From: G963665815 sp942492065
GTDB lineage: Bacteria > Cloacimonadota > Cloacimonadia > Cloacimonadales > JAIOQZ01
NCBI GenBank assembly: GCA_942492065.1
Contig: CALODV010000013.1
Location: 62,001 to 126,000 of the forward strand
Reading direction: 5' to 3'
DNA length: 64,000 nucleotides
Numbering within the stretch: position 1 is the stretch's first letter; each line of letters opens with the position of its first letter. The position numbers and the translations under genes are program-made. The notes under the pieces were generated by a model. It was not told where the DNA came from. It did not search any database and saw nothing but the letters and a program-made list of their open reading frames with translations. Shown piece after piece: positions 6,771 through 15,391 of this stretch.

Positions 6771-9732
6771 ACTGATCTCCACCTCTATCCATGCGATTCA
6801 TGACTTGCCTGTCTTTACGGATTCGCACTTCCGGATCCGAAGTCTCAACCACGATAACCGGCTGCTGCTGACTAACCAGATTCATGTTAATTACTTCTAA
6901 TTGCTGCTTTATCTCTGCTAATTCATTACTTCCGGTATTAACCACTCCACCGTTCGCATAAGCCAGTTTCGGTATTGGAATAGAAACAGCCTGTCTAATA
7001 TCAAATCCGGTGAATGCCTCTCTTACCTTAGAAAGAGGTGCAAAATTGATAAAGTCCAGTAGTGGTTGAAAAGTCCTTGTCTTTTCTTCATTCACAATGT
7101 ATTCACCGTTTGAAATTTTAATAACATTAGCATCATCTCTGCCCCCGCCAACACCACGGAAAAGTCCTCCGTCAGCGAACTCCTGAGCCTCTATCTGTGC
7201 CACATTAGCCAGTCCGGCAGCAATTGCCGCCGCAGCTGCTGCAACACCCAGTCCGGGACCCACTACAGGGATTCCTGCCATAGCTTTATAAGCCGCAGTT
7301 GCAGCCGCATATGTATCAACTATCGCTTGAGCCTCAGCCGATCTCTTCCAGAATGTAAAACCCTCTTTCCCGAATTGCTTCATGTTTTCACCCATCTCCA
7401 TCAAGGTGTTCCATGCAAGCTTGACTTCGGCTATCTTCTTAGCTTTATCAATCTTCGCCAGCTCTTTGTTTTGCTGTTTAATAATCTCTTTTTCGCTCAA
7501 CCCATAAGCAAGAAGCATGTCCTTTTTCTCAGTGTAAAATTCGTTTATCTTTACTCTTTCCCTCTCATACATGTCTTCAATGCTTGCAATCTTCCTGTCA
7601 TTGAACTCCTCAAACGCTGCTAACTGCTCAGCCTGATTCTGCTTTTCCTCAGCCTTCCTTTCAGCCTTAATCCTTTTCTCTTCTGCTTCTTTAACTTTCT
7701 GTTGAGAATCCTTTTCATCCTGAATTGCTTTCTCAATTTCATATACTTCTTTAATTGCCTTAATATGCTCTTCCGAATTCTCTTTTGTCAGTTCTCCAAG
7801 GCTCTCATAATGCTTTTTAGCCTTCTCAAGTTCGTTTTCTAATAATTGTAATTTCGAGAGAGTTTTTGTTTTATCAAGCTCTTTCACAAGCTCGTTAAAT
7901 TCTTTCTGAGCCTGTATATCTTCTTCTTTAGCTTTTTGCTTTAATAACTCTTCTTTGATATAGTATTCGTTAAGCTTATCAAGATCTTCCTGAGATAAAA
8001 ATGTCAGAACCTTGGTCGATCTGTCAGCATTGTATTTTGCAAGAATCTCATCAATAAGCCTTGATACTTCCTTCATCTCTTCTCGAGCACTCGAAGCACT
8101 GATTTTATCGGTGTACTTTGCATACTCTCTTGTCAGCTCATTCAACTTCTCTTGGTTCACAACCAGATCTTCAATACCCTTATTTGTCTCATATATGAAC
8201 TCGATAAACTCACCTTGATTCTCAATCATTCTTTCTGTTTTTTCATTGTATTCTAATAATTCATGAATCACAGTTGTAATCCCAATACCCAAAGCAGTTA
8301 GCCCAATAATCACCTGTGCAACCGGGTTTGCCAGCATAGCCGCATTAGCCGATATTACAGCCCATTTTAGCTGTATAATCTTTGCAGTAACCACACCAAC
8401 AGTAACACCAAGTCCAATGAGTACATCATTGTTCTCAGCTAGAAACTGGATGAATTTAGTCGTATTTTCTGTGATAGTTTTCAATATTGGCAGAAAATTA
8501 TCCATTAAGGTGATGTTCAATGCTTCCTGAGCAGATTGAAACTCAAGGATCTTCCCCTGAAGAGTATCCATTTGAGTTTTAGCCATCCTTTCCGCAGCTC
8601 CACCGGCATCATCAAGACTTGTCTTCAGGTCATTAAGGCTATAGGAAGCGTTTACCAGTGTTAAAAAGGAAGCAGCAGATCGCTTATCAAGATACTCTGT
8701 AGCATCTGCCAGATCAAAGTTACTGTCTTTCAGCTCTTGCAGTTTATCTACTACTTGTTCAAATGTCTTAACATTCTCACCCATCAACTCAGAAACTCCG
8801 GAACTCTCATCTTGTAATTCCATCATGATGTTCTTCAAACCCATTCCGGCAATAGAACCATTAAGACCGGCATCAGCAAGCTTGCCAAGCATAGCTGTAG
8901 TTTCTTCTAATGAGAATCCGGCAGCACTCGCAATCGGAGCTAATGTCTTCATTGATTCCTTGAACTTAAACAAGTCCAGTGCAGATTTGGAAAAACTCAG
9001 AGCCATTACATCCGATACTCTATTCATCTCACTTGCTTCTAAGCGAAACCCTCTCAACGTTGCACCGGCAACCGCAGTTGATCCCTGAAGATCTTCATTA
9101 ACAGCAGCTGAAAGCTTCACAATTCCATCAGTAGCATTCAGGATCTCTGTCGTACTGAAGCCAAGCTTAACTAACTCAACCTGTAGATTAGCCACTTCAG
9201 TAGCAGTGAATTTAGTAGATGCTCCAAGGCTTTTAGAAACATCAGAGAGCTTCTCCATTTCTTGCTCGGTAGCACCGGATAAAGCTAAGATGTTCTTATT
9301 TGCCTGCTCGTAATCCATTGCTGGATTAGCAACCTTTTCAGCCTTATTCTGCACCTGATCAATCAATGTCATAAGACCCTGATAAGCCATAGCCAGATGA
9401 GCAATGTTCTCCAACGCTGCACCAACATCTACATTGATGCTGCTTTCTTTATTATCCGGGACTTCTTCAATAGCTTTGCCGGCTCCTTCAGCAGTCTGCT
9501 CAGCTTCAGATCCATCTACATTAATACTGGCTTCGGCATCAGGAATACTGTCCATCTTACTGGTAACATCATCAACAGCTTTTTTAGCAGAGCTTGCATC
9601 AAGATTAACAGACATCTCAGCGGGAGTTTCAGCCGCTTTTATCACATCCTGAACACCTTTCTTTACCTCATTGACTTTCTTGTCAGCATTACCGCCAAAG
9701 ATCAGTTTAATGTAATATTCAAGCGTTGCCAT
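6763..9732 (-). CDS. Phage tail tape measure protein
   Basis: The tape measure sets tail length and is ejected during infection. This 989-residue protein has a TP901-type core (roughly residues 130-400; KSLGASTKFTATEVA, then helical segments), hydrophobic helices around 430-490 (VLIGLGVTVGVVTAKIIQL), a long Glu/Lys-rich coiled coil around 540-790, and an Ala-rich hydrophobic stretch near 830-870 followed by a GGLFRG loop. The gene starts inside the end of the frameshifted chaperone frame, as usual for tail operons. Confidence 0.92.
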   Translation of the reverse strand: MATLEYYIKLIFGGNADKKVNEVKKGVQDVIKAAETPAEMSVNLDASSAKKAVDDVTSKMDSIPDAEASINVDGSEAEQTAEGAGKAIEEVPDNKESSINVDVGAALENIAHLAMAYQGLMTLIDQVQNKAEKVANPAMDYEQANKNILALSGATEQEMEKLSDVSKSLGASTKFTATEVANLQVELVKLGFSTTEILNATDGIVKLSAAVNEDLQGSTAVAGATLRGFRLEASEMNRVSDVMALSFSKSALDLFKFKESMKTLAPIASAAGFSLEETTAMLGKLADAGLNGSIAGMGLKNIMMELQDESSGVSELMGENVKTFEQVVDKLQELKDSNFDLADATEYLDKRSAASFLTLVNASYSLNDLKTSLDDAGGAAERMAKTQMDTLQGKILEFQSAQEALNITLMDNFLPILKTITENTTKFIQFLAENNDVLIGLGVTVGVVTAKIIQLKWAVISANAAMLANPVAQVIIGLTALGIGITTVIHELLEYNEKTERMIENQGEFIEFIYETNKGIEDLVVNQEKLNELTREYAKYTDKISASSAREEMKEVSRLIDEILAKYNADRSTKVLTFLSQEDLDKLNEYYIKEELLKQKAKEEDIQAQKEFNELVKELDKTKTLSKLQLLENELEKAKKHYESLGELTKENSEEHIKAIKEVYEIEKAIQDEKDSQQKVKEAEEKRIKAERKAEEKQNQAEQLAAFEEFNDRKIASIEDMYERERVKINEFYTEKKDMLLAYGLSEKEIIKQQNKELAKIDKAKKIAEVKLAWNTLMEMGENMKQFGKEGFTFWKRSAEAQAIVDTYAAATAAYKAMAGIPVVGPGLGVAAAAAAIAAGLANVAQIEAQEFADGGLFRGVGGGRDDANVIKISNGEYIVNEEKTRTFQPLLDFINFAPLSKVREAFTGFDIRQAVSIPIPKLAYANGGVVNTGSNELAEIKQQLEVINMNLVSQQQPVIVVETSDPEVRIRKDRQVMNRMDRGGDQYD

Positions 9733-10191
9733 TGTGTTTTTCTCCTAAAGCCAAGTACATTCTTAACAGGTTCTTAATGCTCATTTTAGAACGTAAACTC
9801 GTGTAATCTGTTGAAGTGTGAACAGCCATAAATGCAACTAAATCCTCTAATGTATCCCTTGTTGAGTCTTCATGCCGGTTGCAGCCGTCTGAAATACCGA
9901 AGTTAGATCGGATATAATCTTGAAGACATCGTTGATAGTAAAAAAATCAGATACAATCTCCTGAAGTTGTTTGAAGCTTAATCCGGATTCACTGCTCAAT
10001 TCATCTTTGCCTTTTACTATTGTGTTTAGTACTGGATAAAGCTTGCCAGAATCCTTGATTGCCTTAATCACTTTTATAGGATTTTTACCTTTGAAATCTA
10101 CTTCAGAAATCAAATCCATTAAATCAATTGCATCCTCAGCCGTAATTTCTTTCTGTGTGTATACATTGCCGTCTATATTGTATGTTTTCAT
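9719..10191 (-). CDS. Tail assembly chaperone, long -1 frameshift product (gpGT-like)
   Basis: A programmed -1 frameshift at T_TTT_TTT (9946-9940) would join the first 84 codons of the short chaperone to a -1 frame that stays open for 73 more codons and stops at 9719, overlapping the tape-measure ATG. The extension contains LEDLVAFMAVHTSTDY and NLLRMYLALGEKHNG, which look like real protein. This geometry, short G product plus long GT product directly before the tape measure, is that of lambda and many siphophages. The product would be 157 aa. Confidence 0.82.
9847..10191 (-). CDS. Tail assembly chaperone, short form (gpG-like)
   Basis: This 114-residue unshifted product (MKTYNIDGNVYTQKEITAEDA...) is Asp/Lys-rich and alpha-helical, and is encoded between the tail-tube and tape-measure genes. 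The position, size and slippery heptamer near its 3' end identify it as the short tail-assembly chaperone. It starts behind a GGAGCACGA ribosome-binding site. Confidence 0.72.
   Translation of the reverse strand: MKTYNIDGNVYTQKEITAEDAIDLMDLISEVDFKGKNPIKVIKAIKDSGKLYPVLNTIVKGKDELSSESGLSFKQLQEIVSDFFTINDVFKIISDLTSVFQTAATGMKTQQGIH
9940..9946 (-). promoter_or_regulatory. Slippery heptamer for -1 ribosomal frameshifting
   Basis: On the minus strand the in-frame sequence GA-T TTT TTT-AC gives a perfect X_XXY_YYZ heptamer. The -1 frame after it lacks stops for 73 codons. Confidence 0.8.
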
Positions 10192-10262
10192 TCGTGCTCC
10201 TTTAAATATTGTGTAGGAAAGAAACCGCCCGAATTAACGAGCGGTAACAGGAGGGTATTATG

Positions 10263-10508
10263 TCAGATCGTTGAATTTGCCTTCCCCGGTACACCATTTG
10301 CACCGGGAACACCGGTTAACTCTGAAAGTTGTTCGTGATCCTCTTTGAATGCTGACAGTAGTATCATTTTAACAATAGCTACCGCCTTATCATCCAACTT
10401 ATTACTTGTTTTCTTGACCATCTCATCAAGAAAATCGCAGAATACATTTATTATGTATTCTAGAGACATAATACTGAGGATATAGTGTAAAATTCCTGTC
10501 CAATTCAT
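10263..10508 (-). CDS. Small phage protein, unknown function
   Basis: This 81-residue protein has a hydrophobic N-terminal half (NWTGILHYILSIMSLEYIINV) and a short collagen-like GVPGANGVPGKA stretch at the C-terminus. It overlaps the upstream gene by 4 nt. It could be part of the lysis or membrane pair with the gene before it, but no family is recognised. Confidence 0.5.
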   Translation of the reverse strand: MNWTGILHYILSIMSLEYIINVFCDFLDEMVKKTSNKLDDKAVAIVKMILLSAFKEDHEQLSELTGVPGANGVPGKANSTI

Positions 10509-10801
10509 TTCTTTAACTCCTTGATATTGATTGTTATGAAATCTAATTTCATGTTTATCTGTTTGAACTTTTCATCCACCAGCTCTCTCGTGATGAATGT
10601 AGAAAATAGGTTTTCATGATTTACCTGACATGAGCTCTTGTGTTTCTTGATATCGTTTCTCATTTCATTGATAAGTTTTGTATTCTCAGCAATTTGCGAC
10701 TGCATTTTGCCAAACACATTAGCATAGGCAATGACTGCGATTATTATTGGTACAAGAGCTGTAATAATTGACGTTAAAACTGATATTTGCACAACCGACA
10801 T
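10505..10801 (-). CDS. Membrane-anchored coiled-coil protein, holin-like candidate
   Basis: About 98 residues: one strong N-terminal membrane helix (SIITALVPIIIAVIAYANVF), then a charged coiled coil and a Lys-rich end. The start at 10801 is chosen because GGGAG lies 8 nt upstream and it forms a TAATG junction with the preceding gene. The topology fits small phage holin or spanin-like proteins and the phage has an endolysin without a signal, so it is the best holin candidate. The assignment is inference. Confidence 0.5.
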   Translation of the reverse strand: MSVVQISVLTSIITALVPIIIAVIAYANVFGKMQSQIAENTKLINEMRNDIKKHKSSCQVNHENLFSTFITRELVDEKFKQINMKLDFITINIKELKK

Positions 10802-11010
10802 TATACTGGCTCCCTTTGCCATTCAGGCTTAATTAGCTCATTTAGTATGTCATTAACTTCATACTCCTCAAGTCCTTCAGGAATAGCCGAAAACTTGAGA
10901 ACTACATCGTTATTACTTGATTTTCGAATTGTATCAATCGAGGTTTCTGCTGACTTCTCAAGCAGCTCATCTGTTAATATTGTTAATGGAATTATCACAT
11001 ATTTATACAT
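10801..11010 (-). CDS. Small phage protein, unknown function
   Basis: This 69-residue acidic, soluble protein (MYKYVIIPLTILTDELLEK...) is coupled to both neighbours: its start overlaps the LamG-like gene by 8 nt and its stop overlaps the next ATG. No family recognised. Confidence 0.5.
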   Translation of the reverse strand: MYKYVIIPLTILTDELLEKSAETSIDTIRKSSNNDVVLKFSAIPEGLEEYEVNDILNELIKPEWQREPV

Positions 11011-11776
11011 TCAAATGCTCCGGTGAGTTATAGAGTTGTACCTTATTACCGTTTACACCATAACAGTATTCACCACTGATTTTATTCATATCGAAGTAAT
11101 CAATTAAACCGTGAACATTATGTGGATTAACCGGTTTCTTGTAATTTCCGGTACCATAAAGTAACTGAGCCAGCTCCACCGGATCTGCACTGTTTTCGAT
11201 ATTGTAAAAAGCTAGAGAACTCAAACCAGAAGCTGTATGCTGATAAGGTGTTCCTTCATAATAAATCGACACTGCTAATCCGTTTTGGTATGCATAGGCA
11301 ACCGGAGCACTGTAGTTATTGGCAGTAATTGTTGCAGCTAAGACACCATCAATATACAGATACAATGTAATGTCTGTTCCCTCAATCTTCTCATAAGCAA
11401 AAACATGAGTCCATTTAAAACGGTAATCTCCCTGTGCAATACAGCTGATGAAGTTATTTGACTTGGATGAACCATCTTCATCGTAGCACGTTCCCAGCAT
11501 GAACCTTCCGGATTCATCTGGAACTGCTGATAATGTCAAAGGTGAAACGTTCCTTGCATAAATAAGTAAGTTCCGACCTCCAATCATAGTATCCGGATAC
11601 TGAGTTATTCCATTGTCTCCCAGTAGAACCCATGCAGAAAAAGCATTGTAATCCCACAGAGGTTCACCTATAGAATTAGTGACAGATCCATAACTGTCCA
11701 CACCGTCAAACCGCAGGAATTTGGCTAATATCCTGCGTTTAGCTCTGTTCAGTGCTAACTTCAAACCGAGTAACAT
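11003..11776 (-). CDS. LamG/concanavalin-like carbohydrate-binding virion protein
   Basis: This 257-residue protein starts with a basic segment (LGLKLALNRAKRRILAKFLRF), then a jelly-roll domain of the LamG/ConA-like type: FDGVDSYGSV, then FKWTHVFAYEK...LYLYIDGVLAATI, which is the usual W-h-h-a...Y-l-D-G signature. Such domains bind glycans. Placement between the tail-tube and chaperone genes suggests a surface-exposed decoration or adsorption protein. It overlaps both neighbours. Confidence 0.6.
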   Translation of the reverse strand: MLLGLKLALNRAKRRILAKFLRFDGVDSYGSVTNSIGEPLWDYNAFSAWVLLGDNGITQYPDTMIGGRNLLIYARNVSPLTLSAVPDESGRFMLGTCYDEDGSSKSNNFISCIAQGDYRFKWTHVFAYEKIEGTDITLYLYIDGVLAATITANNYSAPVAYAYQNGLAVSIYYEGTPYQHTASGLSSLAFYNIENSADPVELAQLLYGTGNYKKPVNPHNVHGLIDYFDMNKISGEYCYGVNGNKVQLYNSPEHLNV

Positions 11777-12057
11777 TACACAATGCTCCAGACGATGTTA
11801 AGAACCTGTCCATCAGCACCTTTCACATAGATATTCGCCATCTTGCTTATCCCGTGTTGAAAGTAATCTGCTGGGAATCCGTCACCTGTTGCCGACTCAG
11901 CAATTGTAAACTCGGATAGGGAACTCACGATAACCTCATGAGCTCCCTCTGGTTTGCTTATCTCATGAAAATCTGTACCTGAAAGAGTTTTGTTTTCAGT
12001 TTCAAATCTTGTCGAAGTTGGTATTACTTTGCGATTATCATCTATTGAAAAAGCCAT
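11776..12057 (-). CDS. Small structural protein, unknown
   Basis: This 93-residue, beta-rich, acidic protein (MAFSIDDNRKVIPTSTRF...) has a stop sharing a base with the start of the LamG-like gene. It follows the tail-tube candidate closely, so it may be a minor virion component associated with the adhesin. No family recognised. Confidence 0.5.
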   Translation of the reverse strand: MAFSIDDNRKVIPTSTRFETENKTLSGTDFHEISKPEGAHEVIVSSLSEFTIAESATGDGFPADYFQHGISKMANIYVKGADGQVLNIVWSIV

Positions 12058-12065
12058 CTTACTGC

Positions 12066-12545
12066 CTATGTGGTTGGGATTGCTGCCAGTGTTCTGAATT
12101 GAGTAACAGTTGGAGTTTCCTTCTCAACATTAATCTGTAGAGTTTGTGCTTCTCCACCCGGGTACTCTTCTTCAAAATTATAAAGAATATCCGGAATCAG
12201 ATAGTAAAAATCACCAACTGTACTCTCAAGAAGAATATCCACATTAGTTCCGCTGATATTCTGTAAAGCAATGATATTTTCAACACTTAAATGTAACAAT
12301 TGACAACTGAATGTGCCTGTTCCGCCAACAGCTTTTTTACCTTCAAGCGATCCCTCAACAAACTTACTTGGTTTGTAAGTTGGCTTAACACCTTTTTGAG
12401 TCATCCCAACCTGTTGATAAGTAGCTCTTTCGGTTTCATAAGCCGTTTTTGTATTCATATCTCCGATTGCTGCCTGTTCACGCATGAAAACTTTGAAGTT
12501 TCTTGCTACAGCTCCGGAAGTACCGTATTCTAAAACAAATGCCAT
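12066..12545 (-). CDS. Major tail (tube) protein, putative
   Basis: This 159-residue beta-rich protein (MAFVLEYGTSGAVARNFKVF...) is encoded between the capsid genes and the tail chaperone. Size, composition and position fit a siphophage major tail-tube protein. No sheath gene accompanies it, which argues against a contractile tail. No diagnostic motif is visible. Confidence 0.45.
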   Translation of the reverse strand: MAFVLEYGTSGAVARNFKVFMREQAAIGDMNTKTAYETERATYQQVGMTQKGVKPTYKPSKFVEGSLEGKKAVGGTGTFSCQLLHLSVENIIALQNISGTNVDILLESTVGDFYYLIPDILYNFEEEYPGGEAQTLQINVEKETPTVTQFRTLAAIPTT

Positions 12546-12553
12546 CTGTCCTC

Positions 12554-12958
12554 CTATACTTTCCAGACAAGGAATGCTGTGATTGTGTTAGCTGACAGAT
12601 CTGTGTTACCTGTGACTTGCAGTCTGAGATATCCTCTGAAGTGATCTCTGGATATACCGAAACGAGTCATACGCTCATGCTTAGCAATAGACATCGCTGC
12701 ACCGGCTGCCTTGATAAATGGTTTAAACTTGGCTTTTGGTAAAGTCCAGTCAGTTCCATTTTCAGAAGCCTGTACTTCTATCTCGAGTGTGTTTGCATCT
12801 GCCAGAGATATTGCATTATCTGCGACAACTACTACCTCAAGACGATTGTTATTATTACCAATTTTAACAGCATCTGAAAGCTTTGGAGTCGTATTAGCCG
12901 GCAGAGTTGTCTTCTTGAAAAAATAGCTGTTTGGAGTTACGTTAAATCCATATGGCAT
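12554..12958 (-). CDS. Capsid decoration or minor head protein, putative
   Basis: This 134-residue beta-rich protein (MPYGFNVTPNSYFFKKTTLP...) lies 9 bp after the major capsid gene. The layout and size resemble small head-decoration proteins encoded next to the capsid gene (for example Bordetella phage Bbp16-type). The domain is not firmly identified. Confidence 0.5.
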   Translation of the reverse strand: MPYGFNVTPNSYFFKKTTLPANTTPKLSDAVKIGNNNNRLEVVVVADNAISLADANTLEIEVQASENGTDWTLPKAKFKPFIKAAGAAMSIAKHERMTRFGISRDHFRGYLRLQVTGNTDLSANTITAFLVWKV

Positions 12959-12967
12959 AAATACCTC

Positions 12968-13909
12968 CTAATGTGTTCTTTCTTCTGTTTTCTTGATATT
13001 GTTTTCAGTTTCTACAGGAATACCATCCCAGTCTCTGACTGTTCTGATTACTTTTCCGCCGTGATCTTTTACATCAATTGTTGCACCATTGAGAGAGGAT
13101 ATCAGTCTTCTAGCTGTTCCGTTTGCATAAATAACTGTATTACCCGGTGTTGCATTGATTGCTTCGAGCATCTTATCAATTTGCTTTGCAGTTGGAATAT
13201 AGCCCTCAGCTTCTTTAATTCCAGATAGAACGTAAATATTGCAGCGAGAAAGCACTTTCAAACCGAAGTCATTACCATACTTGTACTGGAATACAGTAAG
13301 CTTCTTCCCGTCCTTATCGACAATCACTGCTTTTCCACCATTGAGAATTGTTGGTTTAAACATCCCTTTTGCAAATTGCTGTTCGTTGTAAAGTCCTGTG
13401 CACTGTGCAGCATCCCAAGTTACAGCAACTAATGAGGTATAATCAGAACCGGTTCCTGTATTGTTAACAGGAATACACATTCCGAAATTTTTTGCATAAT
13501 CTATCAGACCCATGAAGCCATCTTCGTTGTTAGCCAAGCCATAAAGATATTGACGAGCCATACCTTGCCCATAACCTTCAATGATTGCAGGAGATTTGTC
13601 TCGGATATACTTCGGAAGTCCTCCATACTGCTTTATCAGCTTTTCAGGAGGTTCGAAGACATTACCGAATTCCATCAGATCAATTTCATCTGAGGATGTA
13701 TTTGTAGACCCGTTAGGTAAGCCTTCTCCCATAGAAGCAAAACCACCTTGAGCAAGTTCGTCAAACTGAGTGTAAAGGTCTTTAATCCCGTTAGAGCTTT
13801 TATTGAATTCCATCGTTCTTATCAATGCAGACTTCTTTGCCAGATGTGCAGCCACGACTGCATTCTTACCGTTGTAAGTACTGTTAGTTAGATTAATTAT
13901 ATCAGGCAT
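12968..13909 (-). CDS. Major capsid protein
   Basis: This 313-residue protein directly follows the Mu I/Z-like protease-scaffold gene. It contains a helical N-terminal arm, a segment EPPEKLIKQYGGLPKYIRDKS, and a mixed C-terminal half (KLTVFQYKYGNDFGLKVLSR). Gene order protease-scaffold-capsid and length fit an HK97-fold major capsid of the gp13-like/Bbp17 type. Its start overlaps the stop of the protease by one base. Confidence 0.75.
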   Translation of the reverse strand: MPDIINLTNSTYNGKNAVVAAHLAKKSALIRTMEFNKSSNGIKDLYTQFDELAQGGFASMGEGLPNGSTNTSSDEIDLMEFGNVFEPPEKLIKQYGGLPKYIRDKSPAIIEGYGQGMARQYLYGLANNEDGFMGLIDYAKNFGMCIPVNNTGTGSDYTSLVAVTWDAAQCTGLYNEQQFAKGMFKPTILNGGKAVIVDKDGKKLTVFQYKYGNDFGLKVLSRCNIYVLSGIKEAEGYIPTAKQIDKMLEAINATPGNTVIYANGTARRLISSLNGATIDVKDHGGKVIRTVRDWDGIPVETENNIKKTEERTH

Positions 13910-14367
13910 TAGTCCTCCACATCAGGCAAGAATGGATCATAGTCTCCACCATGCTTACCTTCTTCGATAACATAATTCTTTCTCAAGTTTTCTACAGGAT
14001 GACTGTTAACATAAGCTTCGAGTTGTTCATCAGTTAATGATAGTGCAAATTCCTTCTGAGCAGGATAGATTTTACTCTCAGTAATGTACTGTTGCACTTT
14101 TGCTGCTACACTATTTGTGATGGTTTTCTGCTTCATGTTGTCTGCGAATTTTCTAAATGCATCAAGATCAACTGATGCAAGAGCAATTGATGTCTCTCGC
14201 TGATCTGCCTCAATCACACCGGAGTTAATATATTTATCAACTTCAGCCTGAATAACAGAATCTTTAAGAGCCTTAACCTCTTTTGACAAAGCATCGTTCT
14301 GGTTGGATAAGGTCTTGTTTTCCCCTTCCAGCTCTTTTATTAACGCTTTGAGTTGTTCTTCATTCAT
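13909..14367 (-). CDS. Nested scaffold protein (Mu Z-like), internal start in the protease gene
   Basis: An in-frame ATG at 14367 within the protease gene is preceded by GAGGAGAG about 4 nt upstream. Translation there yields 152 residues (MNEEQLKALIKELEGENK...), a long coiled coil and acidic tail typical of phage scaffolds. Mu itself makes scaffold Z from an internal start in I, so this is the expected arrangement. Confidence 0.75.
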   Translation of the reverse strand: MNEEQLKALIKELEGENKTLSNQNDALSKEVKALKDSVIQAEVDKYINSGVIEADQRETSIALASVDLDAFRKFADNMKQKTITNSVAAKVQQYITESKIYPAQKEFALSLTDEQLEAYVNSHPVENLRKNYVIEEGKHGGDYDPFLPDVED

Positions 14368-14862
14368 AGAGCTCTCCTCTTTATTTATTTGTGAGTTGTT
14401 TACAATCGGATCTAATTCTGTGAGAAATGGCTGATTGGTTAATGCCACACTGTGTAGTCTTGTACCCACATTCTTGTAAGTACCTGGAATTTTATAGTCA
14501 AATTGAAATACAGGAGAAACATAGCGATACTCCTTGTTATCAATTGCCAATTGACCTGATGCTGTCCACTTAACCGTTGCATAGAGCTTCCCTTCTTCAA
14601 TTTCAAGAGACTGAATCCAGCCGGCTGCTTTTGTGTTTCCCCAGATACAATTGTGGTCATAATCAAATTGAACATCCCGCTCTTCATTACTGAAGTTTGC
14701 AACCATCTGCTCCATATCCTGTAAGGTTATTTTGAATGCACCTTGATGATGATGCTCCCATTCACCTTGCACAGCAACACATATCCGTTTAGTATCTTCT
14801 ACTCCATCCAAGCTTATTTCAACAGAACAGATTTTAATGTTATCAGGTATTTTTTTCGGCAT
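13909..14862 (-). CDS. Mu I-like head maturation protease with C-terminal scaffold
   Basis: This protein (about 317 aa) corresponds to Mu gene I, which cleaves scaffold and matures the prohead. The N-terminal part (FKITLQDMEQMVANF, VQFDYDHNC, AAGWIQSLEIEEG, YRYVSPVFQFD) matches the Mu-like prophage I family. The C-terminal half is a Glu/Lys-rich coiled coil. The start at 14862 has AAAGGAG 5 nt upstream and is preferred over an upstream ATG at 14913 with no Shine-Dalgarno. Confidence 0.85.
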   Translation of the reverse strand: MPKKIPDNIKICSVEISLDGVEDTKRICVAVQGEWEHHHQGAFKITLQDMEQMVANFSNEERDVQFDYDHNCIWGNTKAAGWIQSLEIEEGKLYATVKWTASGQLAIDNKEYRYVSPVFQFDYKIPGTYKNVGTRLHSVALTNQPFLTELDPIVNNSQINKEESSMNEEQLKALIKELEGENKTLSNQNDALSKEVKALKDSVIQAEVDKYINSGVIEADQRETSIALASVDLDAFRKFADNMKQKTITNSVAAKVQQYITESKIYPAQKEFALSLTDEQLEAYVNSHPVENLRKNYVIEEGKHGGDYDPFLPDVED

Positions 14863-15005
14863 ATCAGCTCCTTTAACTTTCGGAGGCATTATACCATAGT
14901 AATCATATTCCAATTTAAAAAGTGGTGCTCACCACCACAAAAAAAAGCAAATAAGGTATTCGTGTGTACAATTGAACCAGTTCAAAAATACTACAGGAGT
15001 CATTG
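14863..15005. promoter_or_regulatory. Central bidirectional late control region
   Basis: Both late operons diverge from this 143-bp gap. It holds two perfect 14-nt palindromes, GTGGTGCTCACCAC (14922-14935) and TTGAACCAGTTCAA (14972-14985), plus a minus-strand TATAAT near 14890-14896. A late activator in the style of Mu Mor/C probably binds here. The plus-strand gene begins behind AGGAG at 14995-14999. Confidence 0.6.
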
Positions 15006-15389
15006 ATGTTCGAAGCAATAATGAACGCACTGATAAAAGAACTGGCAGACACAAAGCTGTTTAAACAAGTGGAGCCATACGAAGGTCAATTCGAGGATCT
15101 CAAACAGTTTACAATCTTAATGCCGGCAGTATTCTCCGAGTTTGTTAACTTTCAGGAGGAACCCGGACTTGTAGTTAATGCAAGGCTGATTATAGCAGCA
15201 CCGACAATCAAAGGACGCAAAAACTTAAGCATGCTCTCACTTATGGACAAGCTCAGAGATCTGCTTAAAAACAGGAACTTAGAAGATGAATCGGGCTATC
15301 TGTGTCGCATCGAGTTTACCGGCTTTGACCGACTCGCTATTTTTCCCGGATTTAACACTTATCAACTCTACGCCAAACTAGTGAGGTAA
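15006..15389 (+). CDS. Mu gp37-like protein (DUF1834)
   Basis: About 127 residues. The pattern MFEAIMNALIKELADTKLFKQVEPY and the C-terminal YLCRIEFTGFDRL fit the Mu gp37/DUF1834 family encoded next to gp36 and gpG in transposable phages; a neck or tail-completion role is suggested for the family. The ATG at 15006 follows AGGAG by 6 nt. It is the first gene of the plus-strand late operon. Confidence 0.7.
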   Translation: MFEAIMNALIKELADTKLFKQVEPYEGQFEDLKQFTILMPAVFSEFVNFQEEPGLVVNARLIIAAPTIKGRKNLSMLSLMDKLRDLLKNRNLEDESGYLCRIEFTGFDRLAIFPGFNTYQLYAKLVR

Positions 15390-15391
15390 TT

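Noticed and set aside
9940..9946. Homopolymer sequencing error rather than a frameshift site
   Set aside because: The frame before and after is coherent, and the -1 frame extension is protein-like and ends exactly at the tape-measure start, as expected biologically.
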